DNA of 64,000 bases from Pandoraea fibrosis. Its GTDB lineage: Bacteria > Pseudomonadota > Gammaproteobacteria > Burkholderiales > Burkholderiaceae. Positions 32,398 through 42,401 of this stretch are shown here, one piece after another; the stretch's first letter is position 1, and every line of letters begins with the position of its first letter. Both the position numbers and the translations under genes were made by a program. The notes below the pieces were generated by a model that saw only the letters and a list, made by a program, of their open reading frames with translations, did not search any database and was not told the DNA's origin. Location: positions 4,216,001-4,280,000 of the forward strand of contig NZ_CP047385.1 in assembly GCF_000807775.2 (NCBI RefSeq). The letters run 5' to 3'.

Positions 32398-32428
32398 GGG
32401 GTGCTCCAGGATCGTGCCGTGGCGCCTG

Positions 32429-32956
32429 TTATGAACGGGCCATATCGAAGACCGAATTGGGAATGCGCGCAGCGATGGTCTGGTTGTTGGTGCCGGACTC
32501 GCGGGTGTCGCGCAGGACGGCCTGCTGGGCCTGCTTGCTACGCTGCTGCTCGACGAGGTCGCGCAGCGAAACCGAATCGAGATACTCGACCATCTTCTGG
32601 TTGAGCGTCGCCCACAGCTCGTGCGTCATGCAGTGGCCGCGATGGCCGTCCTGGCCCTTCTCGCAGTTGCCTTTGCTGCCGCACTGGGTGGCATCGAGCG
32701 GTTCGTCGACCGCAATGATGATGTCAGCGACTGTCACCTCTTCCGCGCGACGCGCAAGGCTGTAACCGCCGCCCGGCCCGCGTACGCTTTCCACGATTTC
32801 GTGGCGGCGCAGCTTGCCGAACAGTTGTTCCAGATAAGACAGGGAAATCCGCTGACGCTGACTAATGCCCGCAAGCGTCACGGGACCCGCGTCCTGGCGC
32901 ATGGCCAGGTCGATCATCGCCGTAACGGCGAAACGGCCTTTCGTGGTAAGTCTCAT
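32429..32956 (-). CDS. iscR: Fe-S cluster assembly transcription factor IscR
   Basis: A 175-residue Rrf2-family winged-helix regulator that represses the isc operon when it carries a [2Fe-2S] cluster. The N-terminal [18 protein letters not shown] is the usual DNA-binding start. The cluster cysteines are in [18 protein letters not shown] (spacing C-X5-C-X7-C), and a histidine just beyond is the probable fourth ligand. It heads the operon, with an IscR box over its own -10 element. Confidence 0.97.
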   Translation of the reverse strand: MRLTTKGRFAVTAMIDLAMRQDAGPVTLAGISQRQRISLSYLEQLFGKLRRHEIVESVRGPGGGYSLARRAEEVTVADIIIAVDEPLDATQCGSKGNCEKGQDGHRGHCMTHELWATLNQKMVEYLDSVSLRDLVEQQRSKQAQQAVLRDTRESGTNNQTIAARIPNSVFDMARS

Positions 32957-32973
32957 GATGATGCAGGGGATTA

Positions 32974-33020
32974 ATCTCGACTATTTTCGTCAAGTATAAA
33001 TTCCCTACGAATTTAGTCAA
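32974..33020 (-). promoter_or_regulatory. isc operon promoter with overlapping IscR type 1 box
   Basis: On the minus strand, TTGACT (33020-33015) and TATACT (32998-32993) are separated by 16 bp, a good sigma-70 promoter. ATACTTGACGAAAATAGTC plus GAGAT (32997 down to 32974) matches the IscR type 1 consensus ATASYYGACTRWWWYAGTC-RRSTAT closely. It overlaps the -10 element, a layout expected for autorepression by cluster-loaded IscR. Confidence 0.85.
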
Positions 33021-33072
33021 GTACTTCTGGCCCATTTTTTGCGGAAGTTCCCTCGCCCGTTTGAGAAATTTC

Positions 33073-35178
33073 TTATTTTTCGGGACGAGCTTCCGGCTGC
33101 GCGGCCCGGAGAGGAAACAGCAGCACCAGAGGATTGTGCAGCACGGCGCGCCACAGGGCGCGATGGATTTGCCGACGGTCGCCCAATCGCAGTGGACGCG
33201 ATCGGAGCGCCATGTGAAATGCTAACGCAAAACTGACGCCGACGTTGAGCAGGGCCATCGATCCGACACCGGCCACGGCAAGCCAAAGGGCGGGATCGTG
33301 CAGCGCCGGCATGCCGAGTACGCCAATCGATGTGGCGATCGCCCCCGTCGACAGCGTGACGTGGCGCACCTCGAACGGCAACGCAAACGCGGTAAGCACG
33401 GCCGGCACCAGCCCCAGCATGAAGCCGAGCGTCAGATTGCCGAGCACCGGGGCGATATGTCGACGGCACCCGTCGGCCAGACGCGCCGCCCCATTGCGCC
33501 CGAAAACGAAGCGCAGGCGGCGATTGTAGGCCAGCACATCCCCAATGCCATGCAGCGCAAACCAGTTGTCCGCCCAGCCCGAAATCAGGCTCGAGAACCA
33601 CAGCAGCACCCCGGTCAGAATCGCAAAGAGCGGCGTGACGCCCAGAATCGAGAACGAATGGAGTGTCGCGTGGGCCTTCTCGGGCGGAATCGTATTCATG
33701 CCTAGCGCCGCCGACACCGTCCACTGCACCAGCAAGCAGAACGGAAACACCATCGCCAGATTGCCGAAGATGGCGGCCGCCTGGGTGCGCACGAGGGCAA
33801 TCACCTCGCCGACGAAGGCGTCCATGCCGGCCGGCGTGTCGACGTCGTCGAGCTTGCTGGCGATGGCCGGCGCCGTCATCGCGGGCTGCTTGGTGGCCAG
33901 CGTGAAATGACAGAAATGCATGAACAGGAAACAGATCGCGTAATTGGCACCGGCAAGGAACCCCTCCACCACGGTCGGCAGATGCGCGCTGGTAATCAGA
34001 AATTTGACGTAGACGGTCACCACCGTCACGAGGCCGCCGCCGCAGGCCATCTTCAACATGGCGAAGTACTCGCTACGATTGCGGGCGATGTAATGCTCGC
34101 CTGTCTCCGCGCTGCGCTCCACCACCTTGCGTGCCAGCAGCCCAAACGACGTCCGCGCCAGTTCCCCCACGCTCTGACTCGCCTGATTCGCACGCACCAG
34201 GTCGGCGAAGAGTCGCACCCGCGCCGTGGCACGATCGTCCTCGCCTTGTGTCAGCCATGCTTCGAGCAGGCGCTCAAGCCGGCGAATGCGCGCCTTCGCG
34301 CGCTCCACCTGAAAGACGATGTCCACGCTCACGCCGTTCTCGTCGAGATGCGCGTACACCTGACGCGCGGCGCGCCCGCAATCGTCGAGCAGTGCACGAA
34401 ACACGTTGATGCGCTGCACGAAGTGCTGCGATGGCGGCGCACCGTGCGCGAAGTCTTGCCCCGCCTCCTCGAGTTCCTGCATGGCGCGGCCAAGCCGGTA
34501 GAACGGCGACTCGGTCACGCGCGGATACGTCAGACGAGAGCGCACGGCCTGCGACAGACCGGTCGACGCAATCTGGTCGACGAGGTGATGCATCGCGGCC
34601 AGCAAGTCTTCGGCGAACGGGTTCCAGTCGGCATCGTCCTCGGCATCTTCGCCGTAGTGCAGCAGCGCGATGAGATCGGCCAGCAATTCGGGCGGCATGG
34701 CGGCGATCCAGTCGGCCGCATCGCCGTCGGGGAACATGAGCGAGCACAACGCCGAAAGATCGCGGCGCGTCGGCGGCGGCGGAATCAGCGCTTTCTCGAT
34801 ACGCTCGATCAGCGCGCCCCAGAACCCCGGACGAACCGGCATCCCCGTATCGCACAGCAGGGAAATCGCGTCGCTCTCGTTGATGACGCTGCGTAACGTG
34901 CGTGCGACGGGCAAACGCCAGTCCGGATTACGCTCGAGCATCTGCAACAGATAGCGCAAGCGGGTGTGCGGACGATAGCGTGCCGCCTCGCCCGCCTCGC
35001 GCACCTCGTTGACGAGTGCGCCACGCTTCTGAACCCAATGCGCCAACTCGATCAGCCATTGATTACGCACGGCCAGCGGGGCCGACGGATCGGCGTGCGC
35101 GAGCAGTTCGTCGAGCTGATGGCCGGCGTGACGCGAGGCGCGCCATTTACGCCAGTACGAAGTGAGCGAATTGAGCAT
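33073..35178 (-). CDS. Gcr-type membrane protein annotated in the family as site-specific recombinase
   Basis: A 701-residue protein with a helical N-terminal region (residues 1-330, many Arg/Leu helices) and at least six membrane helices in the C-terminal half (for example LTGVLLWFSSLISGWADNWF and TLGFMLGLVPAVLTAFALPF). It matches the COG4389/SpecificRecomb (PF10136) family, which has a recombinase name by history. It lacks any tyrosine or serine recombinase catalytic pattern I can see, and its hydrophobic helices argue for a membrane function. The start at 35178 lacks a clear ribosome site; a TTG at 35307 is an alternative. Confidence 0.8.
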   Translation of the reverse strand: MLNSLTSYWRKWRASRHAGHQLDELLAHADPSAPLAVRNQWLIELAHWVQKRGALVNEVREAGEAARYRPHTRLRYLLQMLERNPDWRLPVARTLRSVINESDAISLLCDTGMPVRPGFWGALIERIEKALIPPPPTRRDLSALCSLMFPDGDAADWIAAMPPELLADLIALLHYGEDAEDDADWNPFAEDLLAAMHHLVDQIASTGLSQAVRSRLTYPRVTESPFYRLGRAMQELEEAGQDFAHGAPPSQHFVQRINVFRALLDDCGRAARQVYAHLDENGVSVDIVFQVERAKARIRRLERLLEAWLTQGEDDRATARVRLFADLVRANQASQSVGELARTSFGLLARKVVERSAETGEHYIARNRSEYFAMLKMACGGGLVTVVTVYVKFLITSAHLPTVVEGFLAGANYAICFLFMHFCHFTLATKQPAMTAPAIASKLDDVDTPAGMDAFVGEVIALVRTQAAAIFGNLAMVFPFCLLVQWTVSAALGMNTIPPEKAHATLHSFSILGVTPLFAILTGVLLWFSSLISGWADNWFALHGIGDVLAYNRRLRFVFGRNGAARLADGCRRHIAPVLGNLTLGFMLGLVPAVLTAFALPFEVRHVTLSTGAIATSIGVLGMPALHDPALWLAVAGVGSMALLNVGVSFALAFHMALRSRPLRLGDRRQIHRALWRAVLHNPLVLLFPLRAAQPEARPEK

Positions 35179-35384
35179 CGATTGGAGAGCGGGTGAAGAG
35201 AGACGGGAGAGAGGTGAAGCCAGATCGGGAGACGGGATGCCGCCGGGTACCGTGACAGCACCGATGCGGCACGACCGCACCGTCGTTGGGCCGAATGATA
35301 GCCCCAACGACGTGGATCGCGAAAGATGCTCGGCCGCGTGTCACTCGACGCTCATCCGCCCCTCACGCGCGCGGCAAGCCAGCG

Positions 35385-35861
35385 TCAGTCGCCCTTTTTC
35401 AGTCGTGCGAGCAGGCCGTCGAGGCCGTCTTCAATATAGTCGAGCACGGTCTCGAAGCCTTGCGCGCCGCCGTAATACGGATCGGGCACTTCGGTCGCGT
35501 CGTGACGCGTCGCAAAGTCCATCAACCGCACGATCTTGTGACGATACTCAGCCGGACAACGCGCCGTAAGTTCTGCAACATTAGCGTCGTCCATCGCCAC
35601 AATCCATGCGAAGCGCTCGAAGTCACTGGCCTCGACGCGACGCGCCCGCAGTTCGCTCAAATCGTAGCCGCGCCGCTGCGCTGCCGCTTGCGTCCGGGCG
35701 TCGGGCGCGTGGCCGATGTGGTAGCTGTGCGTGCCGGCCGAATCCACGGCGATCACGTCGGTCAGGCCAGCCTCGGCCAGTCGATGACGAAAAATACCGT
35801 CGGCACTGGGCGAGCGGCAAATGTTGCCCATGCAAACGAAGAGGACGGAGGTGTTTTTCAT
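35385..35861 (-). CDS. low-molecular-weight protein tyrosine phosphatase
   Basis: A 158-residue phosphatase. The catalytic P-loop is CMGNICRS (C-X5-R) near the N-terminus, and the general-acid aspartate is in VPDPYYGG. The family acts on phosphotyrosine proteins or, in other lineages, on arsenate. No kinase or capsule gene is adjacent, so the cellular partner is unknown. The ATG at 35861 is used; the longer frame begins with TTG. It is 42 bp downstream of a membrane protein gene. Confidence 0.92.
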   Translation of the reverse strand: MKNTSVLFVCMGNICRSPSADGIFRHRLAEAGLTDVIAVDSAGTHSYHIGHAPDARTQAAAQRRGYDLSELRARRVEASDFERFAWIVAMDDANVAELTARCPAEYRHKIVRLMDFATRHDATEVPDPYYGGAQGFETVLDYIEDGLDGLLARLKKGD

Positions 35862-35903
35862 TGCGTTTTCCAAACGTTCCTGCCCCTTCCGAACCCGTCC
35901 TTA

Positions 35904-36461
35904 TCAGGAGAGCAGGAAGGGAAAGACCACAAAGACAAGCAGCAGAAACACGGCCATGCAGATCGGCACGACAAACGGCGCGGAGGATGTCTCCAGCCCT
36001 TTGAAAAGCGCCCATATCGCGCAAACCGCGAGCGTTGCGAATATGACGCAGAGAATGCCGACGTGCAACGTACCGCCCGCCTGCGTGAAATGGCCGCCGA
36101 CATGCGAGAGCAGGCCCAGACACAGGAATAAGACGGCCGCCTTGAAGCAGGCAACGGCATACCCGGCCAGTCGAGGGTTTTCCTTCTTCAGCTTCTCTTC
36201 GTACACCCCATGGCCACCGATCAGTGCCGCATAAAAAGGAAACACGTACTCGAGATAATTGAACAGTGCCGTGTAGTCGTGACCACGAATGTCAAACCCC
36301 GTCATGAAGATCGGTATCCCCGCGGCCAGCACGATCGCCGCAAACGGTAATCCGACCGACACCGAGGTCAAGGCACGTCCGGCGTCTTCTTTATCGTCCG
36401 AGGCTTGCGCCCCGTCCCCTCCACCGCCCAGGTGCAAAGCTTCATTTTCCGACGGATGCAT
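35904..36461 (-). CDS. five-helix integral membrane protein, unknown function
   Basis: A 185-residue protein. The soluble N-terminus (about 30 residues) is followed by five hydrophobic segments: FAAIVLAAGIPIFMTGF, YLEYVFPFYAALIGG, AVLFLCLGLLSHVGG, VGILCVIFATLAVCAIW and FVVPICMAVFLLLVFVVFPF. No family is recognised. It lies 16 bp after uvrB on the same strand and so may be cotranscribed with it. The ATG at 36461 follows the small gap. Confidence 0.75.
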   Translation of the reverse strand: MHPSENEALHLGGGGDGAQASDDKEDAGRALTSVSVGLPFAAIVLAAGIPIFMTGFDIRGHDYTALFNYLEYVFPFYAALIGGHGVYEEKLKKENPRLAGYAVACFKAAVLFLCLGLLSHVGGHFTQAGGTLHVGILCVIFATLAVCAIWALFKGLETSSAPFVVPICMAVFLLLVFVVFPFLLS

Positions 36462-36477
36462 GTCGATCGTCCCTCGC

Positions 36478-38565
36478 TCAGAGCTTCGGCCCCAGTTCCG
36501 CCTCGCTCGCGCCGTCGGTCCCGAACACGAGCGCCTTGACGTGCAGCAACTGGTCGCGCACTTTCGCCGCCTTTTCGAATTCGAGATTCCGGGCGTGCTC
36601 CTGCATCTGCTTTTCGAGCTTCTTGATTTCGCGTGCCAGTTGCTTTTCCGACATGTCCTGGTAGTGCGCCTGCTCCTTGGCTTCGGCCAGTTCCGCCTTG
36701 GCGTCCTGCGGATCGTAGACACCGTCGATGATGTCCTTGATGCGCTTCTTGACCCCCTGCGGAACAATGCCGTGCGCCTCGTTGTGCGCCATCTGCTTCG
36801 CCCGGCGACGCTCCGTTTCGCCGATGGCACGCGTCATCGAATCGGTCATCTTGTCGGCGTAGAGAATTGCCGTCCCGTTGACGTTACGCGCCGCCCGCCC
36901 GATGGTCTGAATCAATGACCGCTCGGAGCGCAGGAAACCCTCCTTGTCCGCGTCGAGAATTGCCACGAGCGACACCTCCGGAATATCCAATCCCTCGCGC
37001 AACAAGTTGATCCCGACCAGTACGTCGAAGGCGCCCAAGCGCAAATCGCGGATGATCTCTACGCGTTCGACGGTATCGATGTCGCTGTGCAGATAACGGA
37101 CCTTCACACCGTTGTCGGACAAATAATCGGTGAGCTGCTCCGCCATGCGCTTCGTGAGCGTGGTGACGAGCACGCGCTCTCCCACCGCGACACGTTTGTT
37201 GATTTCCGAGAGTACGTCGTCCACCTGCGTGCGCGCCGGGCGCACGTCGATGATCGGGTCGATCAACCCCGTCGGGCGCACCACCTGTTCCACCACCTGC
37301 CCCGTGCGCTTCGCTTCGTACTCTGCGGGGGTCGCGGACACGAAGATCGCCTGACGCATCTTGCGTTCGTACTCGGCAAACTTGAGCGGCCGGTTGTCCA
37401 GCGCGGAGGGCAGACGGAACCCGTAGTTGACGAGATTCTCCTTACGCGCCCGGTCGCCGTTGTACATGCCGTTGAACTGGCCGATGAGCACATGCGACTC
37501 GTCGAGGAACATCAGCGCATCCGGTGGCAGATAGTCGACGAGCGTCGGCGGCGGCTCGCCCGGCGCCGCGCCGGACAAATGCCGCGAATAATTCTCGATG
37601 CCCTTGCAGAAACCCAGCTCCTGCAACATCTCCAGATCAAACCGGGTGCGCTGCTCCAGACGCTGCGCCTCGACCAGTTTGCCTTCCTTATAGAAGAAGT
37701 CGAGCCGCTCGCGCAGTTCGTCCTTGATCGTCTCGATGGCGCGCAACACCGTCTCTCGCGGGGTCACGTAGTGTGAGGACGGATACACCGTAAATCGCGG
37801 CACCTTCTGGCGCACGCGCCCCGTGAGCGGGTCGAAGAGTTGCAGCGTGTCGACTTCGTCGTCGAACAACTCCACACGCAGCGCCAGTTCGGCATGCTCT
37901 GCCGGGAAGATATCGATCGTGTCGCCGCGAACGCGGAAGGTCCCTCGTCCGAAATCCGTTTCGTTGCGGGAGTACTGCATCGCGATCAGGCGCGCGATGA
38001 TGTCGCGCTGACCGATCTTGTCGCCCTGACGCACCGTCAGAATCATCTGGTGATATTCGGTCGGATTACCGATACCGTAGATGGCGGACACGGTGGCCAC
38101 GATCACCACATCGCGGCGTTCGAGCAGGCTCTTCGTTGCCGAAAGACGCATCTGTTCGATGTGCTCGTTGACGGACGAATCCTTCTCGATGAAGAGATCG
38201 CGCTGCGGCACGTAGGCTTCCGGCTGGTAATAGTCGTAGTACGACACGAAGTACTCCACCGCATTTCGCGGGAAGAACTCGCGGAACTCCGAATAAAGCT
38301 GGGCGGCAAGCGTCTTGTTAGGCGCGAAGACAATGGCCGGGCGGCCAAGCCGCGCGATCACATTTGCCATCGTGAACGTCTTGCCCGACCCGGTCACACC
38401 GAGCAAGGTCTGGAACGCGAGCCCGTCGTCCACGCCTTCCGTCAACTGCGCGATGGCCGCGGGCTGGTCGCCTGCTGCCGGGAATGGACAGTAGAGTTGG
38501 TAAGGTGAATCCGGGAACGTCAGGAACTTGCTTTCGTCTAGGACGTGTTCAGCCGCAGGGGTCAT
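36478..38565 (-). CDS. uvrB: excinuclease ABC subunit B
   Basis: A 695-residue helicase-fold ATPase of nucleotide excision repair that loads onto damage and passes it to UvrC. Walker A is GVTGSGKT, the DEAD-type Walker B is DESHV, and the beta-hairpin region includes [15 protein letters not shown]. The C-terminal UVR domain that binds UvrC is present ([20 protein letters not shown]). The start at 38565 ([10 protein letters not shown]) is the family one. A much longer open frame upstream runs antisense through tyrB and is not real. No LexA-like box is obvious upstream. Confidence 0.97.
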   Translation of the reverse strand: MTPAAEHVLDESKFLTFPDSPYQLYCPFPAAGDQPAAIAQLTEGVDDGLAFQTLLGVTGSGKTFTMANVIARLGRPAIVFAPNKTLAAQLYSEFREFFPRNAVEYFVSYYDYYQPEAYVPQRDLFIEKDSSVNEHIEQMRLSATKSLLERRDVVIVATVSAIYGIGNPTEYHQMILTVRQGDKIGQRDIIARLIAMQYSRNETDFGRGTFRVRGDTIDIFPAEHAELALRVELFDDEVDTLQLFDPLTGRVRQKVPRFTVYPSSHYVTPRETVLRAIETIKDELRERLDFFYKEGKLVEAQRLEQRTRFDLEMLQELGFCKGIENYSRHLSGAAPGEPPPTLVDYLPPDALMFLDESHVLIGQFNGMYNGDRARKENLVNYGFRLPSALDNRPLKFAEYERKMRQAIFVSATPAEYEAKRTGQVVEQVVRPTGLIDPIIDVRPARTQVDDVLSEINKRVAVGERVLVTTLTKRMAEQLTDYLSDNGVKVRYLHSDIDTVERVEIIRDLRLGAFDVLVGINLLREGLDIPEVSLVAILDADKEGFLRSERSLIQTIGRAARNVNGTAILYADKMTDSMTRAIGETERRRAKQMAHNEAHGIVPQGVKKRIKDIIDGVYDPQDAKAELAEAKEQAHYQDMSEKQLAREIKKLEKQMQEHARNLEFEKAAKVRDQLLHVKALVFGTDGASEAELGPKL

Positions 38566-38886
38566 GGCAGGGGGTGCGAGCCTGAGAGACGTAATCTGGC
38601 ATTCTAGCGCGTCGGACGAATCCCTGAGTCCGATGGGTAACCGCCTGAGTCTCGGCAGCACGGCAGACGAACGGCGATGGTTTCCTGCGGCACACCGCGC
38701 CGAGATTTCGTCAAATTCTGGCAATACGTGGCAGTTTTCGTGCCGAAATGACATGAATTCGCGCTTTACGAGGTGGCGTTTACCACAAGCGCGGGGAATC
38801 TTCGCTAAAATAGCCCGTTGGGCCGATCCTACGTAAGTTGCGGCCGACCCGCTGCATTTTCCTACTACCTGCCTCGAGCCGTCGAA
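38566..38886. other. 321-bp divergent promoter region between uvrB and tyrB
   Basis: No gene is seen. A -10-like TAAAAT is at 38806-38811 ahead of the plus-strand aminotransferase gene, but no convincing -35 stands at the right distance. I looked for an SOS box of the CTG-N10-CAG kind for uvrB and saw none. Confidence 0.55.
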
Positions 38887-40086
38887 ATGACCCTCTTTTC
38901 CGCTGTCGAACTCGCCCCGCGCGACCCCATCCTTGGCCTGAACGAAGCCTACAACGCCGATCACCGTACCGAAAAAGTGAATCTGGGCGTGGGCGTGTAT
39001 TTCAATGCGGAAGGCAAACTGCCCCTGCTCAAGGCCGTGAAGGCAGCGGAAGAACAACGCGTGGCTGCCGGTCTGCCGCGCGGCTATCTGCCGATCGAAG
39101 GCATTGCTGCGTATGACAAGGCCGTGCAGGAAATGCTGTTCGGCAAGGAATCGCCCGTGCTGACCGAAGGCCGTGTGATTACCGCTCAGGCGCTGGGCGG
39201 CACCGGTGCCCTCAAGATCGGCGCCGACTTCCTGAAGCAACTGAACCCGAACGCCACCGTCGCGATCAGCGACCCGAGCTGGGAAAACCACCGCGCCCTG
39301 TTCACGCAAGCCGGCTTCAATGTCGTCTCGTATCCGTACTACGACGCCGAATCGCACGGCGTGAACCTGTCGGGCATGCTCGACATGCTCGGCAAGGAAC
39401 CGGAAGGCACCATCGTCGTGCTGCACGCGTGCTGCCACAACCCGACCGGCGTTGACCTGACGATGGACCAATGGGCCCAGGTCGTGGAAGTCGTGAAGGC
39501 GCGCAAGCTGGTGCCGTTCCTCGACATCGCCTATCAGGGCTTCGGTGACGGCATCGACGCCGACGCCGCCGTGGTGCGCCTGTTCGCGGCCGCCGGCCTG
39601 AACTTCTTCGTGTCCAGCTCGTTCTCCAAGTCGTTCTCGCTGTACGGCGAGCGCGTCGGCGCCCTGTCCATCGTGACGGGCAGCAAGGACGAATCGACCC
39701 GCGTGCTCTCGCAACTCAAGCGCGTGATCCGCACCAACTACTCGAACCCGCCGACGCATGGCGGCTCGGTCGTCGCCGCCGTGCTGGGCAACGCCGAACT
39801 GCGCGCCCTGTGGGAAGAGGAACTGGCCGAAATGCGCGAGCGCATCCGCGCCATGCGTCTGGCACTCGTCGAGAAGCTTCGCGCCCACGGCGTGGAACGC
39901 GATTTCTCGTTCGTGATCAAGCAACGCGGCATGTTCTCGTACTCGGGCCTCACGGCCGATCAAGTCGAGCGTCTGCGTGAAGAGTTCGGCATCTACGCCG
40001 TGAGCACGGGCCGCATCTGTGTCGCCGCACTCAACGACAAGAACATCGACGTCGTCGCTTCGGCCATCGCCAAAGTGCTGCGCTGA
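38887..40086 (+). CDS. tyrB: aromatic amino acid / aspartate aminotransferase
   Basis: A 399-residue class I PLP aminotransferase of the TyrB/AspC type. The PLP lysine sits in [16 protein letters not shown], with the Asn/Asp/Tyr PLP contacts in CCHNPTGVD and DIAYQGF; the C-terminal arginine (for carboxylate binding) is in [12 protein letters not shown]. Length and N-terminus ([16 protein letters not shown]) match. The AspC versus TyrB choice is not decidable from the sequence. A terminator follows 18 bp after the stop. Confidence 0.93.
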   Translation: MTLFSAVELAPRDPILGLNEAYNADHRTEKVNLGVGVYFNAEGKLPLLKAVKAAEEQRVAAGLPRGYLPIEGIAAYDKAVQEMLFGKESPVLTEGRVITAQALGGTGALKIGADFLKQLNPNATVAISDPSWENHRALFTQAGFNVVSYPYYDAESHGVNLSGMLDMLGKEPEGTIVVLHACCHNPTGVDLTMDQWAQVVEVVKARKLVPFLDIAYQGFGDGIDADAAVVRLFAAAGLNFFVSSSFSKSFSLYGERVGALSIVTGSKDESTRVLSQLKRVIRTNYSNPPTHGGSVVAAVLGNAELRALWEEELAEMRERIRAMRLALVEKLRAHGVERDFSFVIKQRGMFSYSGLTADQVERLREEFGIYAVSTGRICVAALNDKNIDVVASAIAKVLR

Positions 40087-40104
40087 TCGCCTCGGCGTCA
40101 TCGC

Positions 40105-40137
40105 AAAAAAGCCCGCCCCGCCCGGCGGGCTTTTTTT
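40105..40137 (+). terminator. intrinsic terminator after tyrB
   Basis: GCCCGCC (40111-40117) pairs with GGCGGGC (40124-40130), flanked by six As (40105-40110) and seven Ts (40131-40137). Confidence 0.92.
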
Positions 40138-40304
40138 ACCCTCCGAATTGTTGCATCGCAGCAACGATAGTTAATAACAATCGCGTGAATAAGCTAAAAC
40201 TATCGATCTGATGCGGAAACGCCATATATCAGGGTTATGCTGCGTTGCACAGCCGCGATAAACGGTTGCATAATTCCCCCATCATCCGCCCCAGGGCACA
40301 CAAC

Positions 40305-41546
40305 ATGCTGTATCAGATTCATGAGTACAACCGCGCGTGGCTGAACCCCCTCACCACGTGGGCAAAGGCAGCGGCGACGACATTCGTCAACCCGGGCAGC
40401 CTGCTTGCCATGATGCCGGGCGCACCCCGCATTGCCGCCGGATACGAACTGCTCTACCGGCTCGGCAAGGACTACGAAAAACCCGAATTCAATATCAAGG
40501 CCGTCGAGGTTGAGGGTCACAACATCCCCGTCGTGGAAATGACGGCGATGGAGAAACCGTTCTGTCGTCTGCTGCGATTCAAGCGCTACGCCGACGACGC
40601 CAGCGCGGTGGGCCAACTCAAGGACGACCCGGTCGTGCTGGTGGTGGCTCCGCTGTCGGGGCATCACGCCACGCTGCTGCGCGACACCGTCACCACGTTG
40701 CTCAAGGACCACAAGGTCTACATTACCGACTGGGTCGATGCACGCATGGTGCCGATGGAAGCCGGCGAGTTCCATCTCGACGACTACGTCGCCTACATTC
40801 AGGATTTCATTCGCCACATCGGCGCGGAAAACCTGCACGTCATTTCGGTATGCCAGCCAACCGTGCCGGTGCTCGGCGCGATCTCGCTCATGGCGTCGAA
40901 CGGTGAGAAAACGCCCAAGACCATGACGATGATGGGCGGCCCGATCGACGCACGCAAGAGCCCGACATCGGTCAACTCGCTCGCGACGAACAAGTCATAC
41001 GAGTGGTTCGAGAATCACGTGATCCATGCGGTACCGGCCAACTATCCGGGCTCGGGCCGACTGGTCTATCCGGGCTTCCTGCAGCATGCGGGGTTCGTGG
41101 CGATGAATCCGGATCGCCATCTGAAGTCGCACTGGGACTTCTATCTCGATCTGATGCGTGGCGACAACGACGACGCCGATTCGCACCGCCGTTTCTACGA
41201 CGAATACAACGCCGTGCTCGATATGGCGGCCGAGTATTACCTCGACACGATCAAGACCGTTTTCCAGGACTTCAGTCTTGCCCGTGGCACGTGGGACGTC
41301 GCCGGCCAGCGGGTGCGCCCGCAGGACATCAAGACGACGGCCCTCTTCACCATCGAAGGCGAACTGGACGACATCTCGGGCAGCGGCCAGACGCAGGCCG
41401 CCCACGATCTGTGCACCGGCATTCCGGCCAAGCGCCGGGCGCATTTCACCGCGCCGTCGTGCGGCCATTACGGGATCTTCTCCGGTAGCCGCTGGCGCAA
41501 CGTGATCTATCCGCAGATTCGCGACTTCATCGCCAGGAACGCCTGA
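40305..41546 (+). CDS. phaZ: intracellular polyhydroxyalkanoate (PHB) depolymerase
   Basis: A 413-residue enzyme that degrades stored polyhydroxybutyrate inside the cell. It has an alpha/beta fold but no classical GxSxG; instead the nucleophile is the cysteine in HVISVCQPTVPV at residue 183, the same number I recall for the catalytic Cys of Ralstonia eutropha PhaZ1. A late His in SCGHYGIFSG and an Asp before it would complete the triad. The start at 40305 gives MLYQIHEYNRAWLNP. No pha synthesis genes are near, so it acts with genes elsewhere. Confidence 0.95.
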   Translation: MLYQIHEYNRAWLNPLTTWAKAAATTFVNPGSLLAMMPGAPRIAAGYELLYRLGKDYEKPEFNIKAVEVEGHNIPVVEMTAMEKPFCRLLRFKRYADDASAVGQLKDDPVVLVVAPLSGHHATLLRDTVTTLLKDHKVYITDWVDARMVPMEAGEFHLDDYVAYIQDFIRHIGAENLHVISVCQPTVPVLGAISLMASNGEKTPKTMTMMGGPIDARKSPTSVNSLATNKSYEWFENHVIHAVPANYPGSGRLVYPGFLQHAGFVAMNPDRHLKSHWDFYLDLMRGDNDDADSHRRFYDEYNAVLDMAAEYYLDTIKTVFQDFSLARGTWDVAGQRVRPQDIKTTALFTIEGELDDISGSGQTQAAHDLCTGIPAKRRAHFTAPSCGHYGIFSGSRWRNVIYPQIRDFIARNA

Positions 41547-41575
41547 ACGGCATTCGGTTTTTCCGTGCGCCATAC

Positions 41576-41620
41576 CAAAACCGCCGCGAGGGCTCAGGCC
41601 CACGCGGCGGTTTTGTTTTT
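41576..41620. terminator. terminator between phaZ and tetR-type gene (convergent)
   Basis: CAAAACCGCCGCG (41576-41588) pairs with CGCGGCGGTTTTG further right, followed by TTTTT. The flanking A and T tracts make it usable by both converging genes. Confidence 0.85.
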
Positions 41621-41658
41621 GACTGGCCCTGCGCTCTGCGCCGATGGCGGCTATGCGG

Positions 41659-42297
41659 TCATCGCGTACGCAACGAATCGATCAGCATTTGCGTGTTGAA
41701 GGACGTGTACGTCTTACGTGAATCGGCGGCCATCAGATCGCGTCCCATCACGATGGACAGCGTGTGGCGGTTCGACATCACGTAATAGCCCATGGCCGAG
41801 ATCGTCACGTACAGATCCACCGGATCGACGCCCAGACGGATCTCGCCGCTGGCTTCGCCGCGTTTGAGCGTCTGGGCAAGCAACTCGACAATCGGCGAGA
41901 CCTGCTGGCGAATTTCCGTCGACTGACGCATCGACTTCGCTTCAAACAGATTTTCGTTATTGATGAGCTGAATCAATTCCGGATGTTCGGCGTAGTAGTC
42001 CCACACGAAATGGGCCAGTTCCGCCACGGCATCGAGCGGGGGAAGGACGTCAAGCTTCAGCGCGTGTTCCGCACGGTTGAATTCGCCATAGACCTCTTCG
42101 AGCACAGCCAGATAGAGCTGGTCCTTGTTGCCGAAGTAGTAATACAGCATGCGTTCATTGATCTCTGCTCGGCGTGCGATGCTGTCCACGCGCGCACCGC
42201 TCGAACCACGTTCGGCAAACTCCTCGATCGCAGCGGCAAGAATGCGCTGTCGGGTGCGTTCGGGGTCCCGTTTGATCTTGGTTTCTGGGGTTGTCAT
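41659..42297 (-). CDS. TetR family transcriptional regulator
   Basis: A 212-residue regulator. The N-terminal TetR helix-turn-helix covers about residues 15-60 (ILAAAIEEFAERGSSGARVD and AEINERMLYYYFGNKDQLY). The C-terminal domain is the ligand-binding part, with no recognised subfamily marker; the wording near its end (FNTQMLIDSLR) is reminiscent of the RutR/nitrogen-base group, but this is a guess. It is divergent from the rnfB gene across 104 bp, which may hold its operator. Confidence 0.9.
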   Translation of the reverse strand: MTTPETKIKRDPERTRQRILAAAIEEFAERGSSGARVDSIARRAEINERMLYYYFGNKDQLYLAVLEEVYGEFNRAEHALKLDVLPPLDAVAELAHFVWDYYAEHPELIQLINNENLFEAKSMRQSTEIRQQVSPIVELLAQTLKRGEASGEIRLGVDPVDLYVTISAMGYYVMSNRHTLSIVMGRDLMAADSRKTYTSFNTQMLIDSLRTR

Positions 42298-42401
42298 GAT
42301 CGGCCGGTCGTTCTCAACGGGCGGAATTATGGCACAACGGTTTCAGTGTTTCTGCAAAATGCAGGATAATTCGACTTTCCGCTGAATCCCCCACAAAAGA
42401 C

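Noticed and set aside
33073..35178. Gcr-type gene as evidence of a mobile element or integron
   Set aside because: No inverted or direct repeats, attachment sites or other mobile genes are seen around it, and the protein looks like a membrane protein.
38566..40164. Upstream extension of uvrB to 1228 codons
   Set aside because: The extra part is antisense to the aminotransferase gene, has no family features, and the proper uvrB N-terminus starts at 38565.
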